Of a stretch of 64,000 nt of DNA, positions 1 through 7,211 are shown one piece after another. Location of the stretch: positions 1 through 64,000 of the forward strand of contig NZ_SZQA01000035.1 in assembly GCF_005233835.1 (NCBI RefSeq), in the 5' to 3' direction. The DNA comes from Herbidospora galbida. Its GTDB lineage: Bacteria > Actinomycetota > Actinomycetes > Streptosporangiales > Streptosporangiaceae. The notes under the pieces were generated by a model that worked only from the letters and a program-made list of their open reading frames with translations, did not search any database and had not been told where the DNA came from. Each line of letters starts with the position of its first letter. The first letter of the stretch is position 1. The translations under genes were made by a program, and so were the position numbers.

Positions 1-9
1 CGCCGGACC

Positions 10-54
10 GCCGCAGGCGGGCCGGCTTGATTACGTAGAGAAAATCCTCATCCA
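10..54. repeat. Left copy of a 45-bp dispersed repeat
   Basis: This stretch matches 6080-6124 with only a few differences: both contain CCGCAGGCGGGCCG and AAAATCCTCATC in the same order and spacing. The rest of 1-292 holds no gene I can support. A minus-strand frame starting at an ATG at 118 stays open to the window edge, but it has no visible ribosome binding site. Confidence 0.6.
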
Positions 55-292
55 GCAGCCTGTACGCCTGTGCTTCGATGAGCAGGTGGACGAACAGGAT
101 TCGGCCAGAGTCACTCATATGGCCGGCCACGCGAAGCCGTAACGGAAAAGGATCCTTACCACAGGCGACGGGAACGGCCGATACGGCGGTGACGATGCAA
201 CCGAGCCGGATTGCTCGTGCAAGCCCACTGCACCCAAAGCAATCAGGAGAAGCGGGCTCATACGGTCGAGATCGGATCGCTCAAGTGAGGAT

Positions 293-1082
293 CTACTTCA
301 ACGCCTCACGGGTCTGGTCAGCGAGACTGATGGCGGCGAACAGCGTGTTGTCGAGCGTCAGGTGCGCTGCCGGACTGTTGTTGAGCTTGAGCGCGGCCGT
401 GTAGTTGTCCAGTTGGCGAGTTTCCACGCGTCGCGAGGAACGGCCCGGTGTTCTATGTACTCGCGCATCGTGTCGGGATCGCACGTCACCCAGGCTGCCG
501 CGACGTCGACTCCCTTGGCTGCACACCGGTTTGTCAGCCGAGAGAGCCACGCACTGTCATGAAGCTCGGCGACAAGGTTGGCCGAAAGGATCGTCGAGGT
601 GCCGACCGAGATGTGTCGAAGGCCGCATCGATGAGGCACCGATATTCGAGAGGGCGCACCTCGGTGAGATAGAGGTCGCTGTGCCGATCGTGGGGGTCTC
701 CCCCAAGCGTGGTCAGCAGACGTTCGGTGAGGGCCCGGGTCAGGGTGTCCTTGTCGAGCAGCGCCCAACCGGTCACGTCGGCCAGGAACCGCGCGAACTC
801 GGTTCGGCCAGATCCGGAATGTCCGCCGATCAGGATGAGGATCGGCCGCGGACTGGGCTGGCGGTGCCATGCGTCGACAACCCGCCGGCGAAGCATGTCC
901 AGCTCGCCGCCAGATGGGGTGAGCCGGGCCGAGAGCTGGACCAAGGTCTCTTCGATGACCGACGCGGTCTGGGCATCGATCACCGGGTCCGTGGGGCGCG
1001 GGAGAGCGGAGATCGGGCTCTGGTGCGTTTCGCCGGGAAGCGGGAGCCGGAAGCCCAGTGCTGATTCGGTGGCTTGGTCCAT
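293..1082 (-). pseudogene. Frameshifted P-loop AAA-type ATPase/kinase
   Basis: Three overlapping minus-strand frames together give one protein of about 260 residues. The first frame (from 1082) has a P-loop GGHSGSGRTEF followed by LLDKDTLTRALTE, as in zeta-toxin-like or uncharacterised AAA ATPases of actinomycetes. It breaks near 620, continues in a second frame (SANLVAELHDSAWLSRLT, then DPDTMREYIEHR), and breaks again near 410 into a third frame ending SLADQTREALK. Two frameshifts mean no full product unless the sequence has errors. It lies outside the att repeat and looks like a residue of an older integrated element. Substrate unknown. Confidence 0.75.
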
Positions 1083-1144
1083 GAGGCAGTAGGCCCGGCG
1101 ATATCCCGGGCTCGGGTATACGGCGCCGCTCTCATGCGACCAGA

Positions 1145-1366
1145 GCGTCTGGAAGCCCCGAACAGGTCGCGTCGCCTCTCGCGGGACGCCCCTACGACCT
1201 GCGCCACGCTGCGGTGAGCCTCTGGCTCAACGCCGGAGTGGCACCACCCGATGTCGCCGAACGAGCCGGTCACGGAGTCGATGTTCTGCTCAAGGTGTAC
1301 GCGAAATGCATCGACGGCGGCGCCGAATCCGCCAACCGCCGGATCGGTGCGGCATTGACAAGCTGA
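1145..1366 (+). pseudogene. Integrase C-terminal remnant (first of two)
   Basis: The frame ending at the TGA at 1364-1366 encodes about 70 residues: SPEQVASPLAGRPYDLRHA, then the box around VLLKVYAKCIDGG. This is the C-terminal catalytic part of the same integrase family as the intact gene at 12551-13921, with most residues identical. Upstream sequence is unrelated, so the body of the gene was lost. It is followed by its own terminator and by flanking DNA resembling that between the second integrase remnant and the tRNA-Ser gene. I infer an older AICE of the same family at the same tRNA. Confidence 0.85.
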
Positions 1367-1388
1367 CCCGTCGGCAAAGCTCCGCCCC

Positions 1389-1418
1389 GCCCTCGGCCAA
1401 TCGGCCGGGGGCTTTTTC
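1389..1418 (+). terminator. Intrinsic terminator after integrase remnant
   Basis: GCCCTCGGCC, a short AAT loop and CGGCCGGGGGC form a 10-bp stem with one G-U pair, followed by TTTTT. It lies 22 bases after the stop codon of the integrase remnant. Confidence 0.75.
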
Positions 1419-1634
1419 GCGTGATCACTGTCGAGCCGAGTCCTGGGGTGCTCCCGCGCAGGAGCCTCGGATTCGGCCCCGCGACCTGGGAAAACGCCAC
1501 CAAGATCATGTCGCGTATACGTCGCGATCAACGACATGGAGCCGCATTGGACAGCACACGGCTGCACACAGGGAAAATGATCACCAGGTCACCCGACACC
1601 CATAAGGCCAGGTCAGACCACGTTTCCCAAGCTA

Positions 1635-1699
1635 AGCGGAGAGCGTGGGATTCGAACCCACGAGGAACGTCACCGCCCCTAGCGGTTTTCAAGACCGCC
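1635..1699. repeat. attL: Left att copy (3' part of tRNA-Ser)
   Basis: These 65 bases are identical to 16978-17042, the 3' part of the tRNA-Ser(UGA) gene from the anticodon loop to the discriminator base. Beyond 1699 the tRNA 5' half is missing, so this copy cannot give a tRNA. That is the expected product of AICE integration at a tRNA 3' end. Similarity to the right flank continues at a lower level leftward to about 1540. Confidence 0.9.
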
Positions 1700-1897
1700 A
1701 ACAGCTATCAGGGGTTTCCTCTGTGACCTGCGCCTCCTGTCGCACTACCGCCCTCCCATGAAAGATCATCCCGTACATATCACACCGCTCGCACCTACCC
1801 CGGACTACCGGGACTACCCACACGTGCCGAACTTGAGCGGACGTTGCCGGACATGGGGCCGATACCGCCGGTACAGCCAGTGAGAGCACGGTCGGCG

Positions 1898-2230
1898 TCA
1901 GGCCGCCCGATAGGCACCCCGCTCATAAGGCGATACAGACTGCATCCCGTATTTCGTCATCCGCTGATATCCAGACACCGAGTGCGGACGAGGGGACTGG
2001 CGCTTCTCGATTCCGGCCACGGACTCGGGAAACAATTCGGTTTTCCCGAATTCCTCAATAGTGTCCAACCCCTTCGTCCGGCTGATAAGTACGGCGGCCG
2101 CGACGACGGCCGCACCGCCGACAGTTAAGATGATCTTATTGTTCTTCTTGATCCACTTCTTTACGGTCTCGGAGACGGGGGCGGTCTCGCCGACCTTGGA
2201 GGTGGTCTGGTTGTGCATGGGGGCGTTCAT
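1898..2230 (-). CDS. Small single-span membrane protein
   Basis: Hypothetical protein of 110 residues. A hydrophilic N-terminus (MNAPMHNQTTSK) and a basic stretch WIKKNNK precede one hydrophobic segment, IILTVGGAAVVAAAVLIS, at about residues 33-50. A charged C-terminal tail of about 60 residues follows. An in-frame ATG at 2275 would add 15 residues; I prefer 2230 because a weak AAGGGG lies upstream of it. It is the first gene inside the left att copy, downstream of and in the same orientation as the methyltransferase operon. It may be element cargo. No family recognised. Confidence 0.5.
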   Translation of the reverse strand: MNAPMHNQTTSKVGETAPVSETVKKWIKKNNKIILTVGGAAVVAAAVLISRTKGLDTIEEFGKTELFPESVAGIEKRQSPRPHSVSGYQRMTKYGMQSVSPYERGAYRAA

Positions 2231-2401
2231 GCACACAGATCTACCGGACGCACCCCTTAATTGTCGAGAAATCACCCGACATCGCCTAATCGAGCAGAGC
2301 CGGCGCGAGCAAAGGAACCGACTGAAGCGCGAAGACGGCCCTCTCGCAAGGCAGTGGAGACCTAGGACCCGGCTGTGTCGATGTGCCCGAGTTCAGACGT
2401 A

Positions 2402-3499
2402 TTAGAACAGCGACTTCTGCACGGGCCGAAAATCGACACCCGTCGAATCGGCTGCAGCAACATGGGCCATCAAAGTGGCACCAATAATTTCGCCGAGTCT
2501 CACCGGAACGGCATTACCGATCAGCCGGCCCAGAGTACTAAAAGTCGGGGATTCCCCTTCTCTTACAAACTCGTATCGTCGAGGAAACGTCTGGATCATG
2601 GCAGCCTCCCGCAAAGAAATGGCGCGATTCTGTTCAGGATGGCCAAACCGCCCATTTCCATACCCGAAGCACTGAGTAGTCATCGTCGGCGCTGGGGCAT
2701 CCCACTCCATCCGGCCATAAACGCTGGGGTACGTAGATCCCGAGTCTCTTTTATGGCACGCGGCCAGCAGTTCTGGATCCCAGTCTCGCCATGTGCCACC
2801 TGGCTTGGATGCCTTGATGCGTTTCATGTTCAGATCACTCAACGCTGAAGCGACATGCAGAGAATCCGCTTGATCTTGGCTACCCGCCGCCAAGCGAGGA
2901 AGATCCTCAATTGTCTGACGGACTGTACGTTCAGGTCCGAGACTTTCAGGTATGCGTAGGTTCTTGCTTCCCAGTTTTGAAGCTATGAGTACCAGGCGGC
3001 GCCTCGTTTGAGGGATTCCCAGCTTGGAACACTCTACTACGGACCAGCTAATAGCATATCCATCGAGCGAGACCAGAAACTCATCGAATACTTCATGTCG
3101 CGCAAGTTGGGGAACATTTTCCATGGTTACGAGATCCGGCTGCACTTCTCGGATCAGGCGCCCAAAGGAAGACAGCAGTTGCCAATCCATCCCTCTCTTC
3201 TTGCCACGATCACCCTGACTGTATGTAGAAAACGGCTGACACGGAGCACAGCCAGCGAGCAGCGATATCTCATCCTCGGGAAAATAAGGGAGAATGTCTT
3301 CGGCAGAAACTTGGTTAACATCTCGTTCGATAAAAACTGCCGAATTGTTCGCCTCGAAGGGGAAGCGGCAAGCTGGATCGAGGTCAATGCCGGCCCGCAC
3401 GTTAATACCGCTTTGCAAAAGCCCGTGAGTCAAGCCACCCGCACCACAAAATAGATCAACTGCGGATATCCGTGGTGGCGTTTGAAGATCTTCCATCAC
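2402..3499 (-). CDS. DNA (cytosine-5) methyltransferase
   Basis: A 365-residue protein that transfers a methyl group from S-adenosylmethionine to C5 of cytosine in DNA. All main motifs are visible: motif I DLFCGAGG (15-22), motif IV APCQPFS with catalytic Cys87, motif VI ENV (127-129), motif VIII QTRRR (164-168) and motif X GNAVP near residue 330. The spacing between VIII and X allows a small target-recognition domain. The GTG start overlaps the stop of the HEPN gene by 4 bp, so it is the last gene of a three-gene operon. It probably marks self DNA for the two partner genes. The recognition site cannot be read from sequence. Composition is visibly more AT-rich than the chromosome. Confidence 0.93.
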   Translation of the reverse strand: MMEDLQTPPRISAVDLFCGAGGLTHGLLQSGINVRAGIDLDPACRFPFEANNSAVFIERDVNQVSAEDILPYFPEDEISLLAGCAPCQPFSTYSQGDRGKKRGMDWQLLSSFGRLIREVQPDLVTMENVPQLARHEVFDEFLVSLDGYAISWSVVECSKLGIPQTRRRLVLIASKLGSKNLRIPESLGPERTVRQTIEDLPRLAAGSQDQADSLHVASALSDLNMKRIKASKPGGTWRDWDPELLAACHKRDSGSTYPSVYGRMEWDAPAPTMTTQCFGYGNGRFGHPEQNRAISLREAAMIQTFPRRYEFVREGESPTFSTLGRLIGNAVPVRLGEIIGATLMAHVAAADSTGVDFRPVQKSLF

Positions 3500-4245
3500 G
3501 TAGCTCCCTGCGGCCTGTGCTCAGGCTTCAAAAAATCGAAGGACTGGATGTGAGAAACAAAGCATTCTATCACTTCTCGAAGGTAGGATCCAACTGCATT
3601 CGAGGTGATTCGCAGCTCAGATACTCCGATCCCGTCAGCGCAATCAACGAAAGATATGGATCCATGCGCCAGACTGTTCCGGCGCTGTTTTACGAGCTTT
3701 AAAGCGCCGAGGTCGTCTCGCAGGGGGCGTTTAACTTTGGCCCGAACCTTTGCCGAAATGGCGATCTGGCAACCTATACGCTTCCCTATTTTATCTATCG
3801 CCTCATCGTCCCAGTTTCCGCCGCCACCAACTTCTATCTCAAACGAAGCAATCGGTAACTGATTGATAAGGAGATCACACATCTCGACTACTTGCTTAAG
3901 TCGATTTTCCGGCGACAGCTCTACATGCGTTCGCGCCACCGAGCGCACCCATTCCCGTTGCAGCTCAACATTGAGATGTTCGGGCCGCCATTGGCTCCCA
4001 TCTTGAGCAGCAAGAGAGAGTGCGTCGATACACCTCGATACTGTCGCCTCTACAAGGTTGTACAGTTGAAGATAAACACTGGAGTACAGGATCTTCTGCT
4101 GAGAAGCCGTAATAGGATGCGATGAGCCATTTATTCGCGGCACACCCGACTGGGCGGACAGTTCGATCTCACCCAACAGATCGATGTATGTTTCTATCTC
4201 TTCGAATCGTTCGTTAAAGAACGGAAGAAGGCCGCCGGTGGTCAC
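3496..4245 (-). CDS. HEPN-domain protein (MAE_28990-like), putative RNase
   Basis: A 249-residue protein with a mostly helical N-terminus and a C-terminal RRNSLAHG motif, where R189 and H194 form the Rx4H signature of HEPN ribonucleases. The segment LYSSVYLQLYNLVEATVSR (about 53-71) resembles the first HEPN helix, so the two halves probably fold together. It matches what I know of the MAE_28990/MAE_18760 HEPN families, predicted by comparative genomics to act in restriction-like systems beside DUF262 genes. The GTG start overlaps the DUF262 stop by 4 bp, and its stop overlaps the methyltransferase start by 4 bp. Likely a toxin or RNase effector; the family assignment is from memory of motifs, not a search. 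Confidence 0.75.
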   Translation of the reverse strand: MTTGGLLPFFNERFEEIETYIDLLGEIELSAQSGVPRINGSSHPITASQQKILYSSVYLQLYNLVEATVSRCIDALSLAAQDGSQWRPEHLNVELQREWVRSVARTHVELSPENRLKQVVEMCDLLINQLPIASFEIEVGGGGNWDDEAIDKIGKRIGCQIAISAKVRAKVKRPLRDDLGALKLVKQRRNSLAHGSISFVDCADGIGVSELRITSNAVGSYLREVIECFVSHIQSFDFLKPEHRPQGAT

Positions 4246-5312
4246 GATTCGACCAACCGGGAGCGCACGAAATCGATTCGACCCTTAAGGCGCGCCTTCG
4301 CGTTAGCTCCATCAGAGCCAGTTATGTCGGAGAACTCTTGCCCATGTATCCAGCCTGACACGTCGATAAGCTCAGGGCTAAGGGATTCCAATTCCGGACG
4401 ATCGCTAAGAGCCCAAAATGCACCAATGGCGATCGATTCGAATCTGGCTCTAGGAGTTGCCCGGCCATTGCGGGTCTTTGTGAAGCCGTGCGGAAATACC
4501 CTTTTCACAAATGCCATGGTGTCGCTGAACCTCTTACGATAAAAGGTAGCAAGCCTCGGATTATTTGTGAATTCTTCATTCATCTTTTTGACGTAGTCAA
4601 AGATGAAATCGGAAGGGCGATCACGATACCCTTCCAATCCGTCGCCGTAGGCGAAGAATCGAGTCACCAACTCTTCTGGGCCGCGCTCTTTTTCTCGCTT
4701 GTTGCTCATCGGCGCCAGCTTGGCGAAGGTCGGATCCTTGGCGAGGTCTATTACCATCGATATGAACGGACCAGCCAATGCTCCGCGCCGAATTTCGGCG
4801 TTATTCGCGTGCTTGCTTCCGGTGTTGATCCTTTCGAACATATCCAAACGTGCAGCCTCGTCGGCATGCTCATTCAGGACGATACCACGAATCGATCGGT
4901 TCTTAATTTTACGCTGCCGGGATTCGGGTAGATCCGTAAAATAGAAACCGGCCAGCCGTGTAAGCTGATCCAGCTCCCCCAATTGAAGTTCCCCGAATAT
5001 GAACTCTTCGAGCGTTCGAAGTCTTTGAGAGCCATCTACAATTTCCAGTTTTCCATCCGGCATTTCCCAGAAAAAGATAAATGGAATCGGCAGGCCCATG
5101 ATCAGCGACTCGATAAATTTCGACTTGCGCTCTGGCTCCCACGTGAACTCTCGCTGATATGCGGGCACAACATACTCACCGGTGCGCATTTTATTCGCGA
5201 GAATTTCAACCGAATACTCGGTGATATAGAAGTCTATTCGTTTGGCTTGCTCAACGATTTGAGCTTCCGCAGCCTCTTCGTCTTCGACCCCGAGGATCAT
5301 GCCTTGACTCAT
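4242..5312 (-). CDS. DUF262 (ParB/Srx-like) protein
   Basis: A 356-residue protein with the DUF262 signature: VPAYQREFTWEPERKSKF (about 49-66), MGLPIPFIFF, then EIVDGSQRLRTL with the DGxQR motif at about 93-97. DUF262 domains belong to the ParB/sulfiredoxin-fold group, and in GmrSD-type systems couple NTP use to cleavage of modified DNA. The C-terminal DUF1524 HNH nuclease of GmrSD is absent here, so any nuclease function must lie in this protein or its partners. I chose the ATG at 5312 because GGAG lies 6 bases upstream; an ATG at 5324 has no such site. It is the first gene of the operon with HEPN and methyltransferase. Confidence 0.85.
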   Translation of the reverse strand: MSQGMILGVEDEEAAEAQIVEQAKRIDFYITEYSVEILANKMRTGEYVVPAYQREFTWEPERKSKFIESLIMGLPIPFIFFWEMPDGKLEIVDGSQRLRTLEEFIFGELQLGELDQLTRLAGFYFTDLPESRQRKIKNRSIRGIVLNEHADEAARLDMFERINTGSKHANNAEIRRGALAGPFISMVIDLAKDPTFAKLAPMSNKREKERGPEELVTRFFAYGDGLEGYRDRPSDFIFDYVKKMNEEFTNNPRLATFYRKRFSDTMAFVKRVFPHGFTKTRNGRATPRARFESIAIGAFWALSDRPELESLSPELIDVSGWIHGQEFSDITGSDGANAKARLKGRIDFVRSRLVES

Positions 5313-5633
5313 TCCTGGCTCCATCCCGAGGTGGCCAACACTGCGGTTGCAATTGTAGTGATGTTGCGACCAAGTGCACTGACGTGCTGATCATTCCATA
5401 CCATACCTGCGAACGTCGGGCATACGCCCGGGGCAATCTCGTCGAGACGGCCACAGCAGGAAACCCACCCCCGGTCAGCTATGTCCGGTGGAACCAGGCG
5501 CCAGCCACCTGCAGAGACGATGTGATTGCTGAAGGTAGCTAGAACTTGCGCCTAGGTGACACCCTCTTGCGATGGGTCAGCTTCGAGCGGACGATCCTGA
5601 GAGGCGACTCCCTCCCAAGGAAGCGAGCGAATC
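5313..5633. other. Intergenic region upstream of the DUF262 operon
   Basis: No gene is supported here. For the minus-strand operon, a TACAAT hexamer lies about 45-50 bases upstream of the 5312 start and could be a -10 element; no clear -35 is seen. A short hairpin CGGGCATACGCCCG lies near 5417. Confidence 0.4.
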
Positions 5634-5990
5634 GTGATCTCAATGCTGATCTCGATCGCGTTGAACCGCAGGCTGAGCGGCGATCCCCGCTATGTCCGCT
5701 GCGCAGCCTGCGGCCACACGGCAAGCGAACTTGAAGCGCCACTGCTCATCTCAATGCGGTTCACCTTTGTCCAGGGGCAACCCATGGATGGAGATCAGAT
5801 GCCAGCAGTGTGGACGTGCCCCTCCTGCGGTCGCGCCGGCCCATTGGAGGTGGGCGAGTTACTGGCGAACGACACTCTTTTCGGCTGCCGACGAACTTTG
5901 CTCTGCCGATACCGTTGGACGGTCCCGAACAGTGCCTCCACGGTCACCTGCCCCCGCTGCTACACCGGCCAACCTGGCCCCGCCGCCTAA
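5634..5990 (+). CDS. Small zinc-ribbon-like protein
   Basis: A 118-residue hypothetical protein with several paired cysteines: CAACG near residue 23, CPSCG near 62, single cysteines near 84 and 91, and CPRC near 107. This suggests one or two zinc-ribbon folds, possibly for nucleic-acid or protein binding. The GTG at 5634 has GGAAG about 10 bases upstream; an ATG at 5643 is an alternative. It lies between the defence-like operon and the AICE regulators and is transcribed away from the former. No named family recognised. Confidence 0.55.
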   Translation: MISMLISIALNRRLSGDPRYVRCAACGHTASELEAPLLISMRFTFVQGQPMDGDQMPAVWTCPSCGRAGPLEVGELLANDTLFGCRRTLLCRYRWTVPNSASTVTCPRCYTGQPGPAA

Positions 5991-6027
5991 TGCACGCGCT
6001 TGGGGGTCCGACTGACGTCGTATAGCT

Positions 6028-6070
6028 GCGCCGGTCGCGACCGGCCGAAGAGCCGCAGCGCGACCGGCGC
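6028..6070. repeat. 12-bp perfect inverted repeat
   Basis: GCGCCGGTCGCG at 6028-6039 is matched by CGCGACCGGCGC at 6059-6070, with a 19-base loop. There is no T-run on either side. It could terminate the upstream gene or form a structured cis element together with the adjoining 45-bp repeat at 6080-6124. Confidence 0.6.
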
Positions 6071-6079
6071 GGGCGGCAC

Positions 6080-6124
6080 GCCGCAGGCGGGCCGCCTTGA
6101 AGACGTAAGGAAAATCCTCATCGA
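6080..6124. repeat. Right copy of the 45-bp dispersed repeat
   Basis: Near copy of 10-54. On the minus strand a 44-codon frame (6121 down to 5987) runs through the repeat and the adjoining inverted repeat. The corresponding frame at 10-54 is broken by a stop, so I do not call a gene. More likely a conserved cis-acting sequence of this element family. Confidence 0.55.
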
Positions 6125-6157
6125 GCGGACCAAGTGTTCTTGATCAGCTCGACTCGT

Positions 6158-6436
6158 TCAGGCCTCGGGCGGGCTGACAATCGATCCCTTGCCTGGCTTG
6201 GTCGTGATCAGCCCGCGTTCCCGGAGAGCCTCCATGGCCTTCCGCACGGTGACCCGAGCAACGTCGAACTCCTCCTGAAGCTTGACTTCGGAGATGAGCG
6301 TGAGCGGCGGATAGGTCCCGTCCTCGATCCGGCCGGCAACGACGTTGGCTATCTGCTCCCACTTGTAGAGCCTGGGGTCCCACTCGATCACGTGACGACT
6401 GTAGGTATGCCCCCACCTGCGAACATAGAACAGCAT
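6158..6436 (-). CDS. GntR-family DNA-binding regulator
   Basis: A 92-residue protein that is almost only a GntR winged helix-turn-helix. KWEQIANVVAGRIEDGTY is followed by LQEEFDVARVTVRKAMEAL (recognition helix region) and ERGLITTKPGKGSIV (wing). There is no effector-binding domain. It is divergent from 6489-6704 across a 52-base gap with repeated CCTAGG motifs, so it probably represses the divergent pair and itself. Confidence 0.85.
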   Translation of the reverse strand: MLFYVRRWGHTYSRHVIEWDPRLYKWEQIANVVAGRIEDGTYPPLTLISEVKLQEEFDVARVTVRKAMEALRERGLITTKPGKGSIVSPPEA

Positions 6437-6488
6437 GTCCTAGGTACGGCATAGACAGGATAGGACAGGTTGACCTAGGCTCATCTTC
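6437..6488. promoter_or_regulatory. Divergent promoter/operator region
   Basis: The 52-base gap between two divergent genes contains CCTAGGTA (6439-6446) and ACCTAGG (6473-6479). The same core occurs as TACCTAGGTA at 9025-9034 in front of the SCO3933-type gene. Two related GntR regulators lie beside these sites, so a common operator core ACCTAGGT is inferred. Confidence 0.5.
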
Positions 6489-6704
6489 ATGGCGACGCGA
6501 TCGGACATCGACTCTCTCCGGACCGCCTTCCCCAACTGGGTGCTGTTCCGCAGCGACGAAGGCGTCTTCTACGCCACCCGGCGCGGCGTAACCCTGGACT
6601 GGGAGCAACTCGCCGAGGGTCTGATGCAGACCGTCGCAGCCGACACCGCTGACGACTTAGCCAAGACCATCAAGACGCAAGAGTGCCCGGACGGCACCCA
6701 GTGA
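6489..6704 (+). CDS. Small conserved AICE hypothetical protein
   Basis: A 71-residue acidic protein (MATRSDIDSLRTAFPNW, then VFYATRRG and LDWEQLAEGLMQTV). Small proteins of this kind are common next to GntR genes in AICEs; function unknown. Its TGA overlaps the GTG start of the next gene by 4 bp, so the two are translationally coupled. Expression probably depends on the divergent GntR regulator. Confidence 0.7.
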   Translation: MATRSDIDSLRTAFPNWVLFRSDEGVFYATRRGVTLDWEQLAEGLMQTVAADTADDLAKTIKTQECPDGTQ

Positions 6705-6997
6705 CCAGCCTCAAGGCGTTGGACGCCGCAACTCACGGTCCGCATGTGTCGCCACCGCATCCCGAATCCGGGCGTGTGCGTTGGCTCAGTCCCACCAGTC
6801 GCGCCGTCCGCGTGCGCGTTCGCCGGCACACCTGCGAGTGCCAGCCCACTCTCTATGAGCTGTGTCAGTCGGGCGGCCTGATGTTCATCCGCCGCACGCG
6901 AAGAGTCAACCACCCTTCGACGATGGAGACGGACTGGCTTCCCACCCGGGACGCCGAGCAGCTCTGGACCAGGATCCTCACTGGCGAAGTCCGATAA
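6701..6997 (+). CDS. Conserved AICE hypothetical protein
   Basis: A 98-residue hypothetical protein. The C-terminal half, TLYELCQSGGLMFIRRTRR followed by ETDWLPTRDAEQLWTRIL, is the part I recognise as typical of small proteins in actinomycete integrative elements. I chose the GTG at 6701, which overlaps the preceding stop (GTGA), over an upstream frame start at 6683. Forms a two-gene unit with 6489-6704. Function unknown. Confidence 0.7.
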   Translation: MTSLKALDAATHGPHVSPPHPESGRVRWLSPTSRAVRVRVRRHTCECQPTLYELCQSGGLMFIRRTRRVNHPSTMETDWLPTRDAEQLWTRILTGEVR

Positions 6998-7015
6998 GGA
7001 CTCGATCTATTCGCG

Positions 7016-7040
7016 ATATTGGAGGTGATAAAACCAATAT
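7016..7040. promoter_or_regulatory. Inverted repeat, possible operator
   Basis: ATATTGG (7016-7022) and CCAATAT (7034-7040) form a perfect 7-bp inverted repeat with 11 bases between them. It starts 18 bases after the stop at 6997, so it may also act in transcript end formation, though it is AT-rich. Confidence 0.35.
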
Positions 7041-7137
7041 GTCCAGTCGGTGATTCTCCTCATCGACAAATACCGCACTGATTCATAGCGCGCATTCCCG
7101 CAGGCCAGCGAAGGTCATGCGGGCTTAGGCGCTGCCC

Positions 7138-7158
7138 ACTGGCAGTTTTTCTGCCAGT
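7138..7158. promoter_or_regulatory. Perfect inverted repeat upstream of XRE gene
   Basis: ACTGGCAG and CTGCCAGT form an 8-bp perfect inverted repeat around TTTTT, ending 53 bases before the XRE regulator start. The position fits an autoregulatory operator. A hairpin role is possible, but the T-run is in the loop rather than after the stem. Confidence 0.45.
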
Positions 7159-7211
7159 CCCCGCAACGCCCCGACCTATCGTCGAGTCACGACGACAAAG
7201 GAGGGGTGGGC

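Noticed and set aside
405-1064. Plus-strand frames opposite the frameshifted ATPase
   Set aside because: The minus strand carries a P-loop and conserved segments; the plus-strand products are Arg-rich shadows.
1635-1725. Second tRNA-Ser gene
   Set aside because: Only the 3' part matches; the D arm and acceptor 5' strand are absent, so it is an att copy.
5987-6121. Minus-strand 44-codon frame over the repeat region
   Set aside because: The frame is broken in the other repeat copy and has no ribosome binding site; treated as a cis element.
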